A DNA stretch of 64,000 nucleotides from contig OX411556.1 of NCBI GenBank assembly GCA_948146395.1, positions 2,682,501-2,746,500 of the forward strand, in the 5' to 3' direction. The DNA is from Fragum whitleyi (taxonomy: Eukaryota; Mollusca; Bivalvia; Cardiida; Cardiidae). Below the pieces are notes generated by a model, which had not been told where the DNA came from, did no database searches, and saw only the letters and a list, made by a program, of their open reading frames with translations. Below are positions 12,549 to 26,600 of the stretch, one piece after another. Numbering within the stretch: position 1 is the first letter of the stretch; each line of letters opens with the position of its first letter. The position numbers and the translations under genes were made by a program.

Positions 12549-12788
12549 GGCGAAGGTCGAACTTAAGTAGGTTTTTCGTATATTTTCTCATATCAATAAA
12601 TAATCGATATACAAACATTGAATCGTTAGATCGTCTGTCAATATTTAGATCGTCGGTAGGTTACCAAAACCTTATAACTTCTGCTAAAAAAATTGAAGTT
12701 ACGAGGTTTTGATAACCCAAGGAGGAAATGGATTAACCTTTAGTAAGCATGCTAATCCTTTCAGTTTTGTTAGGATAAAGCCAATATA

Positions 12789-13962
12789 TACTGAGCAAAA
12801 ATAAAAAGTATCCACCCAATTAAAATTCTGATTTCTGTAAAAGGACACGCAGAAATTTCATGAAAAATATTGTGAATTACGCCCCGGTCATTTGGAATTA
12901 AAGTTGAAATTTTTGATGAGATTTGATTGAGACGCAACCAAGTTTTGGCGTAATTGTAGGCAGGTGGTCGTTTTCAAAAATAACAAACCCTGAATTTAAT
13001 TTTCAGTTGATTTTCTGACAGTTCTTTTGTTTGCCAAATGCAAAAATAGGGCGTAGGCTATCATTAGACGATAAGCTGACTTGATAATTTCTACTGCTAC
13101 CAGTCATCATTGCGTGAAATACGCACTAACGAACTTAAAACATCTTACGTAGTTTGAAATCTCAAATTTACCAAATTTGGTCTGCACGTGTCTTTATTGA
13201 GAAACCTCAAATTCTCGATTTCAGTTCTTATCTGACTTTTTTTTAAAAAAAAAAAAGTATACGGCTACGTTACGTTAACGTTTGCTAATACTTATTGTAG
13301 AGACTCGTTTGAATCTCATTGAAAAATGCTATCTGTAAACCGGTTGAAACTGACAATTGTCTTTCTTTTAAAGTTTGGCGTTTTAAAAGGTTAACATATT
13401 TATTTCGTTTCCTTTTTTGAATATTGGATAAGAACCGTGTCATCAAATGCGTCAACGTGAATAAGCGGATCTGACGTGACGTCTTCCCAGCGGGTCTAAC
13501 TACTTCTAAAAGGTGAATTACGAAACAACGCTATCGGAAGTGACCAGCAAGTGACAATATTATTCTCATCTTTCAACTAAAGCTCGTAAAAATGTGATCA
13601 ACGTTTGTCGAGTTTTGATTATGAATGTTCGCAAGTTTTTCTTTGTCTCTTTTTCAAAACTGTGTTGTACCTAACATAACTATTGTGTGATTTTCTTAAA
13701 AACAAAGCTTTAGAAGTTATATTCGTTGCATTCCTTTGAGGATTATCACAAGATCGCAGGCGTGACGTACGTCGACGTAAAAAGCAATGACTTTGACATT
13801 AATTGCATTACGCCAAAACTGCATATCACTTGAATAAAAATTGATATATGGATGATAACACAAAGCACTACAATCATATTGGTACTCTTTTCGCTATTTC
13901 AATCATACAAATGATAAAGTTATTAACAAGTGAAAAGTGGATACTTTCTTTTTTGCTGAGTA
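12789..13962. mobile_element. Tc1/mariner-like non-autonomous element with TA flanks
   Basis: The ends are inverted repeats of about 26 bp: TACTGAGCAAAAATAAAAAG at the left (12789 on) and, as reverse complement, TACTCAGCAAAAAAGAAAG from the right end (13962). Both continue into GTATCCAC. The dinucleotide TA flanks each end. At 1,174 bp it is the right size for a Tc1/mariner element, but I find no transposase frame or DDE motif, so it is either non-autonomous or fully decayed. Confidence 0.65.
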
Positions 13963-14210
13963 TACATATGTTAACGATAATTGCTGACAAACTTTCGATA
14001 ATTGCTGACTAACTCTTGATTTAAAAGAAACACTATGCACATTTCTCTTTTACTTTTCTGAACAAAAAGCATTGTTGGTAATGATGATTTGCAAGTTTGA
14101 GGAAATTTTTCTTTTTCAACAATGTTTTCTCCTTTTTTTCTACTTTAGGAGCTGGATTGATCATGTTGTCATGGGTTACAAATATATTGCAAATTAAAAA
14201 CCTCTACATA

Positions 14211-14358
14211 GAGAATAACATGTCAGTGTCTTAAAATATCAATGTTATCTGGTCGAGGTTGGGAGAGTTTATCATGATGAGGCTTTGCCGAGTCATGATA
14301 ATTTCTCACTGCCGAGACCAGATGATATTGATATTTTAAGACACTTACATGTTATTCT
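14211..14358. repeat. Foldback repeat with arms of about 50 bp
   Basis: The left arm contains AGAATAACATGTCAGTGTCT and the right arm its near-complement ending in ACATGTTATTCT. The arms also share a TGGTCGAGG / CCGAGACCA phrase and an inner TCATGAT pair. The sequence to the right (to about 14520) is found reversed at 27805-28045, so the foldback is the end of a larger repeat family. Confidence 0.8.
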
Positions 14359-14805
14359 ATTTATCATGCAATCATTTTTCAGCGCATAATTATAATATCA
14401 CACAGAAATTAAAGAAATTCAGGTGAAAGTGTGCTGATTGTTTTCAAAAAAAGACTGTCTGATGTCATATCATGTTATCAGGCAGGTGATATCAGGTCAA
14501 TACAGGCTTAAAAGCATGATAAAAAAAAAACACATTTTTCTTAAATGACAACTTTTTTGGCTACCCCATGGATGTACTGCTATGGCATCGATGTTTTTCA
14601 AAAGGGGAACTTGTATATAGGTTTGATAAACATTGAAGTAACTACTCTTTTTAGTTAGACAGTTTTATTAGCACTAGGATAGACAGAAAGAAAAACAAAC
14701 ATAAAAACTAACAAATTTTGATTTAAGTAATACATGTTTATATTGAAGTAACTTGGATTTCATCTTAAGAGTTGAAGACCCAACACCAATGGAAGTAATA
14801 GAATT

Positions 14806-15052
14806 CATATGAGCCTATGCGTGACATTTCCAACAATTTGAAATGAGATGAGGTGCAAACATTGAGGTGCGTAGACTGCCACCAACTATAAATATGAAGT
14901 TACCTGGTGTGCTAAAGATACTTTGAGATCTTTTCTATTTACTAAGCACACAGTAAAGACTCTGGTCAGACTGTGCGGATGCACAGGCTGGTCAGAATCT
15001 TTGCTATACGCATATTTGAAATTGTTAGAAATCTCGTGCACAGTCTCATATG
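14806..15052. mobile_element. MITE family B, copy 1
   Basis: Terminal inverted repeats of about 36 bp: CATATGAGCCTATGCGTGAC at the left, and the complement of CATATGAGACTGTGCACGAG at the right, both continuing into CAACAATTTGAAAT-like sequence. A second copy with the same termini is at 34814-35063. The interior of both copies carries an AAGACTCTGACCAG-type phrase. Confidence 0.85.
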
Positions 15053-15360
15053 TATAATGTATAGGTAGATTTTGAGTGGTGAACCATGAAATCTTCTTTA
15101 AACTGTTAGATTCCCGTGCCATTTTTTTGAAATAGATAAAACAGGTCCAAACAGCACAATTAAAAAGTTCCAATTTACCTTTCCTGGTCTTAAATCGTAA
15201 GGTTAACACATACATGTTTTCTCATACTTGAAGTGAAGGGATTAGTTTCTACTCCTATCATTGCTTTTTAATTATACCCAATATAACTATGGTAATGGAC
15301 TCAGCCCCTACATCAGAGCTCGGTTTTCGGTACTCATGTACAATGCACAGTAGAATTTCC

Positions 15361-15520
15361 AAACTTTCTCAAACAGTTTTGTATCTTGAACCCAGAGCAA
15401 ATATCATTTACCCGTTCTTAGCTCATTTGCATAGCTATTCCTCTCATGTAATAATTACCATGTAATATCAAAAATATTCAACAGGGTTGTTTCACTCCTG
15501 CGACGTTGGTCATATTATAA
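15361..15520 (-). repeat. Interspersed repeat C, reversed copy
   Basis: On the minus strand this reads CGTCGCAGGAGTGAAACAAC, then a TTTTTGATATTACA phrase and a TATGCAAATGAGCT phrase. The same order occurs on the plus strand at 48460-48605, so both are copies of one unnamed family. Confidence 0.65.
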
Positions 15521-15700
15521 ATCCAATCAATTCATAGAAAGTACAGCATCATTTCATCATTTAATTTGGATATCTTAACAATAAACAGATTCAAAGATAT
15601 ATTTTTTTTGGTTTCAAACGCTTTTTATCAGACATTTTCACAATCAACAACTATGGTCCCCTTTCAACATGATAACAAAATGGTGTGATTTATCAACATG

Positions 15701-16092
15701 TCAAGGGTTTGACACTAACTACTTTTTACCACCAGCCTGAAGAACCTGTTAGCCTAAAATATTATAGGTCCTCCATGATAACAACAGGTCCTGCATGATA
15801 AAAACCATGTTTAAATTTTAATAATTTAAGGGATAGATTGCAAGGAAAACATTGGAAAAGAAGAAATTGCTTTTGAAAAGCAATTTCTTCTTTTCTACAA
15901 TTTTTTCCATTTGATATTTATGCAAATTTTAGTATTGCATATGAAATTATTTTTCAAACTGGACAAACTTTGAATACTAAATGCTGTCATTAACTACTGG
16001 CCAGAAGGACCTGTAGTATGGTAACATCTACCAGTCCTTCCTAAAATCCACAGGTCTTGGGCCTGAGGAGTGATGTTAGTGTCGATCCCTGA
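15701..16092. mobile_element. TIR element containing a perfect 20-bp hairpin
   Basis: The ends are imperfect inverted repeats: TCAAGGGTTTGACACTAACT at the left against TCAGGGATCGACACTAACAT read from the right. Inside, 15855-15874 and 15876-15895 are exact reverse complements with a single-base loop. The CAGGG-type end recalls hAT-like non-autonomous elements. No target duplication is obvious. Confidence 0.6.
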
Positions 16093-16690
16093 TGACATAC
16101 ATGTATATGACATATGAGACGTATACAAGGCATTGCTATTTTAGAAATATTTCTTAAATTTCAGATACAACAAAAAGAAAACAAAGATTGAATATGGCAC
16201 ACACATCTAAAAAATCCCATCACCAAATAACTTATTTGATCCGTTTGTCTGAGTATGACCAAAACCTTCTAGATATAGCTTGAATAAGCTAAATGTTTCA
16301 AGGATTCAGGTCAGCCACTGACAATTTGTTGATTAAACAACAAGAACTATAATTAACAATTCACTCTACAAAATGGTCTCATGGTATGAAAATTTGTCAT
16401 TCTACTTGTTGGTTCAATTCTAAAATAGTATTTACACCTTTATTCAAGTTGTACTTACAAGGTTTAGGAGTTAATCAGACACTCTTTTCCTTCTCATCTA
16501 GTCACTTGGCAAACAAAACATTGTAAATAGAACTATATTGCTGCTGTCATTATAAGGTAATTGTCATTCAAAATTAGTAATAAGGCGAAAATGCTCTCCT
16601 TGTCCCCTGAATGTCAGATATCAAAATGTTCATCGTCTCTAAATTACATGCTCATGGAAATGAAATAAAGTACAAATTATTGATGGTCAA

Positions 16691-16740
16691 CCTTAACATC
16701 ATAACTACAGCTTATTCAAGCTTTAGTTATGATGTTAAAG
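16691..16740. repeat. Small hairpin
   Basis: Arms CTTAACATCATAACTACAG and CTTTAGTTATGATGTTAAAG pair with two mismatches. It lies in non-coding sequence downstream of the kinase gene. Confidence 0.65.
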
Positions 16741-16894
16741 TGTCCATTCACAATCAAATGTTTGAAACAAAACTATTCTTGTATCACCTTCATTTTATAG
16801 AAAACAGGTTTCAGAAAATTGTGAGGGAATGTGCTCAACCAAACAAGAAAATATTTACAGGTAAGAGAGAACATACTGCAGTACAAGTATTTTC

Positions 16895-16900
16895 TTTATT
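16895..16900 (-). terminator. Candidate poly(A) signal for the kinase gene
   Basis: On the minus strand this is the first AATAAA after the kinase stop codon at 17404-17406, giving a 3' UTR of about 500 bases. It rests on the hexamer alone. Confidence 0.3.
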
Positions 16901-17403
16901 TTACACCATGTTTTCAAGTTTGATTTTTTTCTTCAGTAGCATTTAAAAGTTGGCTTGTAAAGAAATGTGTCAATTAAAGTTTTATGGTATTGTGTACAAA
17001 GGTGAACAGGATCTAGTTAGGTTGTTAACTGGATAAAAAACTGTAATTTGATAATCAACATACAATATTGATACTCAAAATCAATGTTGACCCTTTACCA
17101 AATATCTTATCCCAAAGAACGAGAAGTAAAGCAAAAGGGCAGTACTTGAAACTTATATTGATGCTTTAAAATGAAGTATTAATACTAATTTTACAAATAA
17201 TTGGTACCATTAATACTGTCAGCAAATCTTTTAATAACTATCAAAAATTACATTCTCTGATAAAGAATTAACTCCCACACACAAAAGACCCTCAATTCCA
17301 TTATAAGTTTTTCAATAAGGTTAGTTTAAGCACAAAACTACATACAATAACGAGTCCATGTAAAACACATATCAGTAATTGGCTGAACATGATTTTAATC
17401 GGA

Positions 17404-17640
17404 TCAGCCAAGTTTCAAGAAATCTGGAACATTTCCATCATCCACCATCAAACTCTCAGGCAGCAGTAATTCTGGCTGCCTTGGCTGTACATCTGGGGGT
17501 GAGGTCGGCATGTACGGTGTGACCCCTCGTCTTGTTGGTGCAGTAGGGAGGCCCCCCTCAGGTAGCTGTACTAACCTAGGTCCCTTCTCCGTTATTGCTA
17601 TTTTCATGTTGCTATTCTTCAACATGGCTTGTAGAGCTTC
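17404..17640 (-). CDS. Kinase exon 12 (residues 652-729; stop codon)
   Basis: Begins EALQAMLKNSNMKIAI after a TTCTAG acceptor, passes through a Pro-rich segment, and ends VPDFLKLG followed by TGA at 17404-17406. No domain is recognised in it. Confidence 0.85.
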   Translation of the reverse strand, partial: EALQAMLKNSNMKIAITEKGPRLVQLPEGGLPTAPTRRGVTPYMPTSPPDVQPRQPELLLPESLMVDDGNVPDFLKLG

Positions 17641-20600
17641 CTAGAATGCATAAAAATGTCAATCAATTCTTTTTTTGGACAGAAATTAACTGGTTAGAAT
17701 CCAAGAGGTAGCTTTACACTGGGCATATAAAAGAACCAATGGGGTCAAATCAAAAAGGATCTAGGGGCGTATGAACTTGGGAGATCCTTGTATCTGCTTC
17801 TTTTTCTCACATCCTGTATACCACATATGCATGGAAGAACCTAAATAAAAACACACTTTGACAGAACAAAGAAAATATTGAGGAAAAATAATGTTTGTCT
17901 AAGGATTGTTTAATTTTGGCCATTCTGCCAGCCATGTTGGAAACTGAAAGCTCTAATTTTAGACACATAACAAGATCAAAATGCTTGTATCTAATAGAAA
18001 ACTCAATGAGAATTACACAGGCTAATACACATTTACTGCCTTAATGAATGAGTGGTACAGTGGCGTGAAAATTCATGTTTCATATGAAAAAGAAATATAA
18101 GGGGTATTCCAAGGACCAAAACTTTTGAAACTTTAAATGATTGAGCAAATCCATGCCAAAGCAATGAATTTTTTTTTAGAAGACTTTTGATAAGCTAACT
18201 AGTATAAATAAAATTACAGACAGGCATAGAGTTCTTCATGAATTATGGGAGTTTTTGTTAGGGGCAGAAAAAGGTAGTTCAGATTTTTGGTTTATAGGCT
18301 CAAGGATGAGCTCTGTTGATGAATACTATAAAATTACTTACTAAGATATGATTGTTCTGCACTTTTGGTTGTTCAGGCACTGTGGTTGTTGTGGGTATCT
18401 GAGGGGGCAGTGCCTTGTTTAAACCCCTTTGCCTTACTGCATCAAGGTCAACAATTGACCGCTGGGAGGTATAAGGGACTGGAACCCTAGGCAGCATAGC
18501 CACTGGTACAGGCTGAGTCACGGTGTGGAAGGTGTTGGGTATAAATCTCTGTCGAACCTCATCTGCCATTGGTTGAGTGACAGGGGCGTTTCTCTCTGTT
18601 GTTGCAACAGGTTTCTGCAAGAATAACTATGATGTGTTCATAATATTCTAACAATCCTGTGTTCCAAGTAATTTTTTGATAAAATTAACAGTCTTTAGTC
18701 ATTAATAGTCTTGTATTCAGTATATTAACAAATTTCTAAAGAGATTTATCACATATTTTCACCTCAATCGAAACTGTTTACAATCACTCAGCACTTCAAT
18801 CTCAAATTCTTACAAACCAATCACTCAAACACTCAAACTAGAAAGCCATGAATGGCTTGTGTCGCTCCACAGGCTTGAAATTCTTGTAAAAACAAATAAA
18901 TGTTTTGACTAGATTTTTAGATATTTGGGGTTCTACTGATGTTGACAATAATTTTCAAAATTTCAACTATATAACAAATAGAGAAATGACCTCCACTCTT
19001 AAAAGACATATTTTTCATCAAATCAAAATAATTTTTGGCTGCATGATAATGGGTCACCCAAAGATCATACCAAAAATGTTTGATTTATATCCATCATTTA
19101 CATTCTGAGAAAATGATTTTCATAGTTTCCACTATTTAACATATTGAGAAATGACCTCCACCCATAAAATACATATTTTTCATCCATTCAAAATAATTTC
19201 TGGTACACTAATAAAGGGTCACTCAAGGATCATTCCAGTGAAATTTGGTTGTTTTCCAAAAATTAGATTCTGAGAAAATGATTTTCAAATTTTACACTAT
19301 TTAACATATTGAGAAATGACCTCTGCCCATAAAATGCATATTTTTCATCCGTTCATAATGATTTTTTGAAGACTGAGTTTACGACCGCATGCACGCACAC
19401 ATGCACGGACGCACGCACAGAAGCACGACGAACACAATGCCATGACAATAGCCCCAGTGGCTTTCAGCCAGTGGAGCTAAAAAGTTCTAAAATCATTATG
19501 AAATCTTTCAAAATCAAATTAAAATATCACCACAACATTATAAACAATCAAATCATTCCTCAATATTAATGGATGGAGTGGATTTCAAAGCTTCTAACTG
19601 GTCCATGAAGACACACAAAAAACATCATAGATTTTGTTAAGGGAGGTAATAAAATATCACTTCGAAAATTGAGTACAAATGAACAAAATTGGTGATATTA
19701 AATTACTTCTAGTTTTACTTATCATCTGAATGAGTTACTTTTTTGTTAATGTGCCAGCCCATTTGTATAAAGATAATCATGGGTTAAATAAAGGCTGAAA
19801 GAGATTTCAACCAATCAGGTGTGTTGCACCAAATGAAACAAACCTGATTGGCAAAATTTAACTTCCAGTTGAAATTTAACAAATGATAAACCATTTATAC
19901 AACTGAGCCCAGTAAAACAACACCCGCCTACCTGCATATTTAACTTTGACATGGATATTGATACCTCAGTTACTGGGGTGGGTGGGGGTTGATAATCTTC
20001 CATATGTTTACTAGCAATGCTAGCCTGTAGATTTCTCATCTCTTGGACAGGTGCCTCATCCTTCATCATTTTACCCTTCCCTTTTCCTCCATATGGTTTC
20101 TTGATCTTGTCTCGTAGTTTATCTCTGGTATTTATTTTGATTGGTCCAGTGTCTGTTTCCATGCAGTTGTATGCAATTGCTGGGACCTCATGATGGTAAA
20201 TAGGTTCAACAAATGGCATGGTGATTACAGGCTCCTGGGCGCGCATCCGCTCTTTTTCAATCTGTTGTATTTGTAAACGTCTGCGACACTCCAGGATGGC
20301 ATCCATTTGTCTCTGGTTTCTTCCTATATACAAAAATAAGCAGGGCTTGTGTTTGACCCTTCAACCAGGGTTTTGACCCCACAGAAATCTGGGAATATCC
20401 TAATTTGACCCCTAGAAATTTCTCCCAAGGGGGTCATTTTGACCCCCTTGAGATGAATTACCAAGGGTAAAAACATGGTTAATAACCAAAGATTTTCACA
20501 AATTACTTCCTTAAGTTCTACATATTAATTACTTGTTTCATAAAATTACAAAAAAAAAACCAGTTAAAGTGACTCTTAAATATGCAAAATTCTACTTTTG

Positions 20601-23600
20601 TTTTGCCTTTTCTATTGTTTTGACCCCTTTAAATTCAAATTTGACCCCTAGAATTTCTTAGGTGAGTGGTCAAAGACTCCCCAATATCAAACATAACATG
20701 AGCCCTGAATAAGCATTAAATTCTGTAATTTTTATTACCTGATTATGCCTTGGCACTCCTAGAACTTTTCAAGTATTGAAAAGTCCTAGTTCACATGACT
20801 TTTTAAAAGAGAGAACAGAAAAGTTTTTATATATCAAAATTCATAAGCAACCTTGATATTTGACTTAACAAACAAGAAGACCATGATGGTCTTCAAGTAT
20901 AATTATGAAAGCAAGTTTGAATCATTTAAGTGGATCAATGCGAAACATTACCACAATTTTCAAAAATTGTATGTCTACAGGTGAAGAATAATACTCTTTT
21001 CAAAAGTATTTCTTCTATCACCACTCTGATAAATGTAGCCCTACAAAACAGGTCTTATTTAAATTTCAGGGTCATAATCTTAATCATATTTGCAGAAAAC
21101 GCAGAACAATGGTGAATCAAAAATTGAAATGTCAATGCCGCTTAACAGGGGTTAATTTGCAAATACTACTCACTGTCAATAAAATTGACGACATCCTGTG
21201 CAGAACAACGATCCTGAAAATGATGCTGTGTCATTTTATGTAACAGTTCTCTCATGTCTATATCTATTTCCTTGGTATCTGGTATGATGGACTGGACAAA
21301 GTTAGGGTCACAAGCAAGCTGAAAATAGTGTTACAAACATCTATTAATGAAACTGTAGTTAAAGTCGATGGCTCAGCGCGAAATGGTTGTAACTCCCTAT
21401 ATGATTATAGGGAGTTACAACTGTTTTGCGCTGAGCCATAAAAGTGTTTTCATGCTCCAACATACTGTTTTTCCTCTAATAATAGTGCCCTCCCTAATAG
21501 TAACACCCCTGTATTTTTTACTTAGAGAACCCACTTCAAATGTCTATATTTTAGGAACTTTTTGAAACTTCTTCTCCAATTTGCGATGAATTTCCTCTAA
21601 ACAATCATTTATAAATATGACTGTTTAGAGGAAATGCTCCTCAAATTAAAGGAAGAATGGCCTAAAAGACAACTTTAATGATTTTTTTAAATCAGAAGTT
21701 ATATACAAAATAAAAACTCCAGGCCCATGTTATGTATAGCTCCAGGGAGGCTTTACTAGGAGAAATACGGTCAGGGGTGTGGAAATCCCATGCCCGACTT
21801 GTCCAACATGGGCTTTTTCTCTTGCGGGCAAGTACATATTTCTATGCCACTTGTCCATGGACAAGTAAATACCAGGGCAACACTTGATACAGTACAACAA
21901 AGTTTTGGAGGACAGTCACCCTTTCGTTTGTTTGAAAAGGGGAGAAAACATTGTCTTTAATGGAGAAAATGCTGGGTAACAGCATTTTCTTCATTTAGAA
22001 CAATGTTTTTCTCAATATTTATCAATTCATTTTTGTGTGGGCAAGTTCATTTTGATCCTGGACAAGTAGGAAATTGACTTTTACTTGTCCATGGACAAGT
22101 GGAGAAAAGTCGTATTTCCATACCCCTGACGGTAGTCTATATCCCTTGATTTCCCTTTTTAAAACCAGACAGTTATTTTTTTAAAACAAAAGCCATCTTA
22201 CAATAAGTGCAATCAGTGCTTTCAGTAGGTAAATTTTAAGTCAATTTTGAGAAGTTTTTTATTCATCATGACAAATGTTAAGTTCTGCTTCCTATGATTT
22301 GCTTTTTGATTAAAGTCAGTAGAAATGTATTTACCAAATTTCCAGTCTTACTTACTTGAGACAGCCAAAGTTTTCATTACATAGCCTGATAAGTGTTTTC
22401 AGGGTGTCCTCTAATACATACCTTCTTAGCATGTTGTTCTCAGGTGAGGTTCAAAAATCCTTTGAGATAGAAAATTTTGTTGGAAAAGGGGAAATTGCTT
22501 GTTACACGCAATTTCTTACTTTTCAACAATATTTTCTCTTTTTCACAAGACTTTTTCACAGAACTAGCTAAACCATCCTTTTTTACTTTGTTCTCAATGT
22601 ATCATTAAAGAAATCCTTAACTTGGAATTCATTTTGGTTTTATTTTCTATTTAATCAGCATACCATTTTCATAAGATTAATCTGCATCTCCATCCTAGTT
22701 TGTTGATCAAGACCTGTGTAAGAGTTTTTTCCGTTTGAAATGAGGCGCTGCAGCACATGCACTTTCTCATATAGGTACATTATAACCAGGGCCCCAGCAA
22801 ACACGTCAAGTTTACCAGTCAGATCTGATTCTGTGATGTCAGTCAAAGGGATTAAACCTCTGAAATTATAACAAGAATGTTGTTGTCACAATATTCACCT
22901 TTATAGGACATTTTTTAGTAGGCCTCATTTTTTTCTGTGACAAGGCCACAATGACACTAAACCATGACAATATTAATATGGTCAGATGGCTTGGAAATTC
23001 TTTGAAAATTTCATCCAAATCTATCTCTAAAGTTAAGAAGCATTGTGTTCACCATTTATGTGGGCATACATGTATACATACTGATGGATGGCAGGCAGAC
23101 AGACAGATAAGATGGTACCACTTGAGCGTTAAACTGGCTCGTTGGCCGAGTGGTTAGCGCGCTGGACTCATAACCTTGTGGTTGCAGGTTCGAGCCCCAC
23201 CCGAGGCGGGTAGTGAATTAGGGCAGGACACTTTACAGACAGGGCCCCAGTCCACCCTGTAAAAAAGGGTAGCAGTGGCTAGAACCCATTACCACTCTCT
23301 CAATGTGTAGGATAACAAGAGTGCCATCGTCACAAAATACGCCGCCACTTTGCTGCTGTTTCACAAAAATAATTGTAGACACTACTTATTTTGACAGAAC
23401 CAAATTGAAAATGACCAAGTTTCATTTAAATCAAGACAAAAAGTTAGGAGGAGTTGCCTTCACAAGGCTGCAATTTCAATAAGCCCCAGGCACTAAGTTT
23501 TAAGGGGACATAATTCAGGGAAATAAATGAGCCATAAAATCCTTGATCCATGTACATCTACAAATTATGGTGATGACATTGACCAATTTTCATTTAAATA

Positions 23601-26600
23601 AAGACAAAAAGTAAGGAGGAGTTATGTTCAAAAGGCTGCAATTTCAATAAGCCCTAGATACTAAGTTTTAAGGGGGCATAATTTAGGGTAAAATTAATGA
23701 ACCATAAAATCCTTACTTCATGCTCATCTACCAATTCCAGTTATAACATCCACCAAGTTTCATTTAGATCCAGCCAGAAACTTAGGAAGAGTTGCATTCA
23801 CAAGGTTGCAATTTCAATAAGCCCCAGAGACTAAATTTTAAGGGGGCATAACTGAGGCAATAAGCCCAAGAGACTAAGTTATCAAGGGGCATAACTCAGG
23901 CAAAAATCAATGAACCATAAAATCCTTACTTCATGCACATATACCAATTGAGGTGATAACATTGACCAAGTTTCAAGAAGATCCAGCCAGAAACTTAGGA
24001 GGAGTTGCGTTGACAAGAAAAGTGGACCCAGAAACTAAGTTATCAAGGGGCATAACTCAGGCAAAAATCAATGAACCGTAAAATCCTTCCTTCATGCACA
24101 TCTACCAATTGAGGTGATAATATTGACCAAGTTTCAAGAAGATCCAGCCAGTAGTTTAGGAGGAGTTGCGTTGACAAGAAAAGTGGACCCAGAAACTAAG
24201 TTATCAAGGGGCATAACTCAGGCAAAAATCAATGAACCGTAAAATCCTTCCTTCATGCACATCTACCAATTGAGGTGATAATATTGACCAAGTTTCAAGA
24301 AGATCCAGCCAGTAGTTTAGGAGGAGTTGCGTTGACAAGAAAAGTGGACCCAGAAACTAAGTTATCAAGGGGCATAACTCAGGCAAAAATCAATGAACCG
24401 TAAAATCCTTCCTTCATGCACATCTACCAATTGAGGTGATAATATTGACCAAGTTTCAAGAAGATCCAGCCAGTAGTTTAGGAGGAGTTGCGTTGACAAG
24501 AAAAGTGGACGGACGTACGGACGGACGGATGGACGGACGGATGGACGGACGGACGGACGGATGGACGGATGGACGGACGGACAGACGGAGAAGATGACGC
24601 CAATATACCGGATGGACGGACGGACAGACGGAGAAGATGACGCCAATATACGTCCGCCTCCGGCGGCGTATAAAAACTGGAATGAGTTAGGACCACGATG
24701 GAAATAAGAGTCATTAGACCCCATTTTCATGTTATCCTCAAGGAAAAAAAAATATTTTCCAGGTCTCTGCAAATGTTCATGCCCTAAAAAAAACATGAAC
24801 TAAGCCTACAGTCATATCTAAGACAACATTTAAGAGCATCATTCCCCTACATTTCATGACAATAATTGTCTCTGTTGCACAAATTGTAATGAAATAATTG
24901 TACACTATTTTTACCTCGCTTGTAGAAACAGTTTACTAGTTTCTGGTGCCATATATTCAGGGGTCCAGCCAATAAATTCTACACATTCTGTTGGGAGTTT
25001 TGCCGAGCCAAAGTCTGTTATCTTAACAAGTAATTTATCTCCAAATATTTGGACACACAAGTTCTCTGCTGCAATACAAAAATAAGACAAAGGTTAACGA
25101 GTGAATGATTGGAAAGTAATTCTTGTGTGAAGTAGTTGTCATAGAGTACAATTCAATTAACTATTCATATTTGATTTTCAGAAACTAGCCTTGTTGTTAA
25201 TTGTTCCACCTTTTTGGTTGATTAAATAAAAGGCAAAAATTGTGTACTTTTTATTCTCAATTCTTATGTTCTTATTGATTCAAATGTTTTAAGTAGATGA
25301 GAAACCCAAAATGGTGCAACTACAGCTTAAACTGCAACTACAGCTTAAACAGAAAACTTGAACTTAAACATGAAATTTTGGGAGTCAAAACTGATTTTAA
25401 AGGGGTCAAAACGATAGAAAAGGCAAATTATAAGTAGATTTTTGCATATTTTAGATTAACTTTGCCTGCAAAACTTTAGATAGTAAAATTTGTGAAAATC
25501 TTAGGTATAAAACCATGTGTTGAACCTTGTTAATTGCTCTAAAGGGGGCCAAAATAACCCCCTTTAGAGAAAGTTCTAGGGGTCAAATTAAGATATATTC
25601 AGATTTTTTTGGGTCAAAACCCTGGTTTACTGGTCAAACATGAGCCCTGCTATGTTTCTCCGGTGATGGAGCCACAAATGGAAAATATGGCTTTTGTTGT
25701 TTGCATAAACCATCAGATAGCATAAAGGAATATACTAGTAGCTCACCAACAATTACTATTTTTGGTGTAAACAAGTAAATACATTAATCAGCAGATATTT
25801 ATACAACATACAAAGATTTCAATTTGGAATTCGCTGTTAAACCAGCATATAATCTATCATATCAGGAACCTTTGATGTGGCAGCCAAAATCTAGAGTATC
25901 CACAAGGTAATGTTGGGGAAGTATGATATTCTTTCTTTTGATAATTGATATTTGAGTCTAGTTCCTAGTGAATGCCTTTAGGCCAAGCAGAGATATAATT
26001 AAACGACAAACTTCCCCAGACAGTGATGACTACAACAACAACAAGGGAGAAAACCATGGCTATTGGAATTTCTCCAAATACAGCACAGCTAAAAATCTTA
26101 CGTTTGATATCAAAGTGGATCATTCCATAGAGGTGCATGTGATGTAGGCCAGCCATGGTCTGTTTGGTTATGTCCCATATCTTTGGTGCATCTATCTTAG
26201 ACTGGTTCACAAAACTATTCAAAGCTGTGCCTGTAATACAGATATTTTTAAACTTTTTAGGTCCACCAAAGATTAATTACTTTTCAATTTAAAATAAAAT
26301 CAAGAATATTAAAAGCTCACTGCAAAATAGGTGTAACTGCCTATATGTTTATAGGCAGTTACAACAGTTTTGCACTGAGCCATCAATACAACAGTAAACT
26401 GTATGTTATGACATTCACTAATGATCATTTCTGAAAAATACAATTAAACAGTTTTCAAAAATAATTTAGTCATACTGTGTTGGCTGGACCGACTAACCAT
26501 GAATTCCTGTGATTTCTCAGATCATTATTCATGAGCTGCAAGCTTCACATCCTTAATTACAGAACAGAAAGCTCCTATTCAATCACTGACCTGCAGGTTC

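Noticed and set aside
23460..24500. Regular spaced repeats resembling a CRISPR array
   Set aside because: Units of 160-180 bp without short repeat/spacer alternation, in a eukaryotic intron; they are the core of a pearl-like element.
24365..24796. Minus-strand frames rich in Ser-Val-Arg-Pro
   Set aside because: They are translations of the GGAC/GGAT microsatellite and 161-bp repeat units of a pearl-like element.
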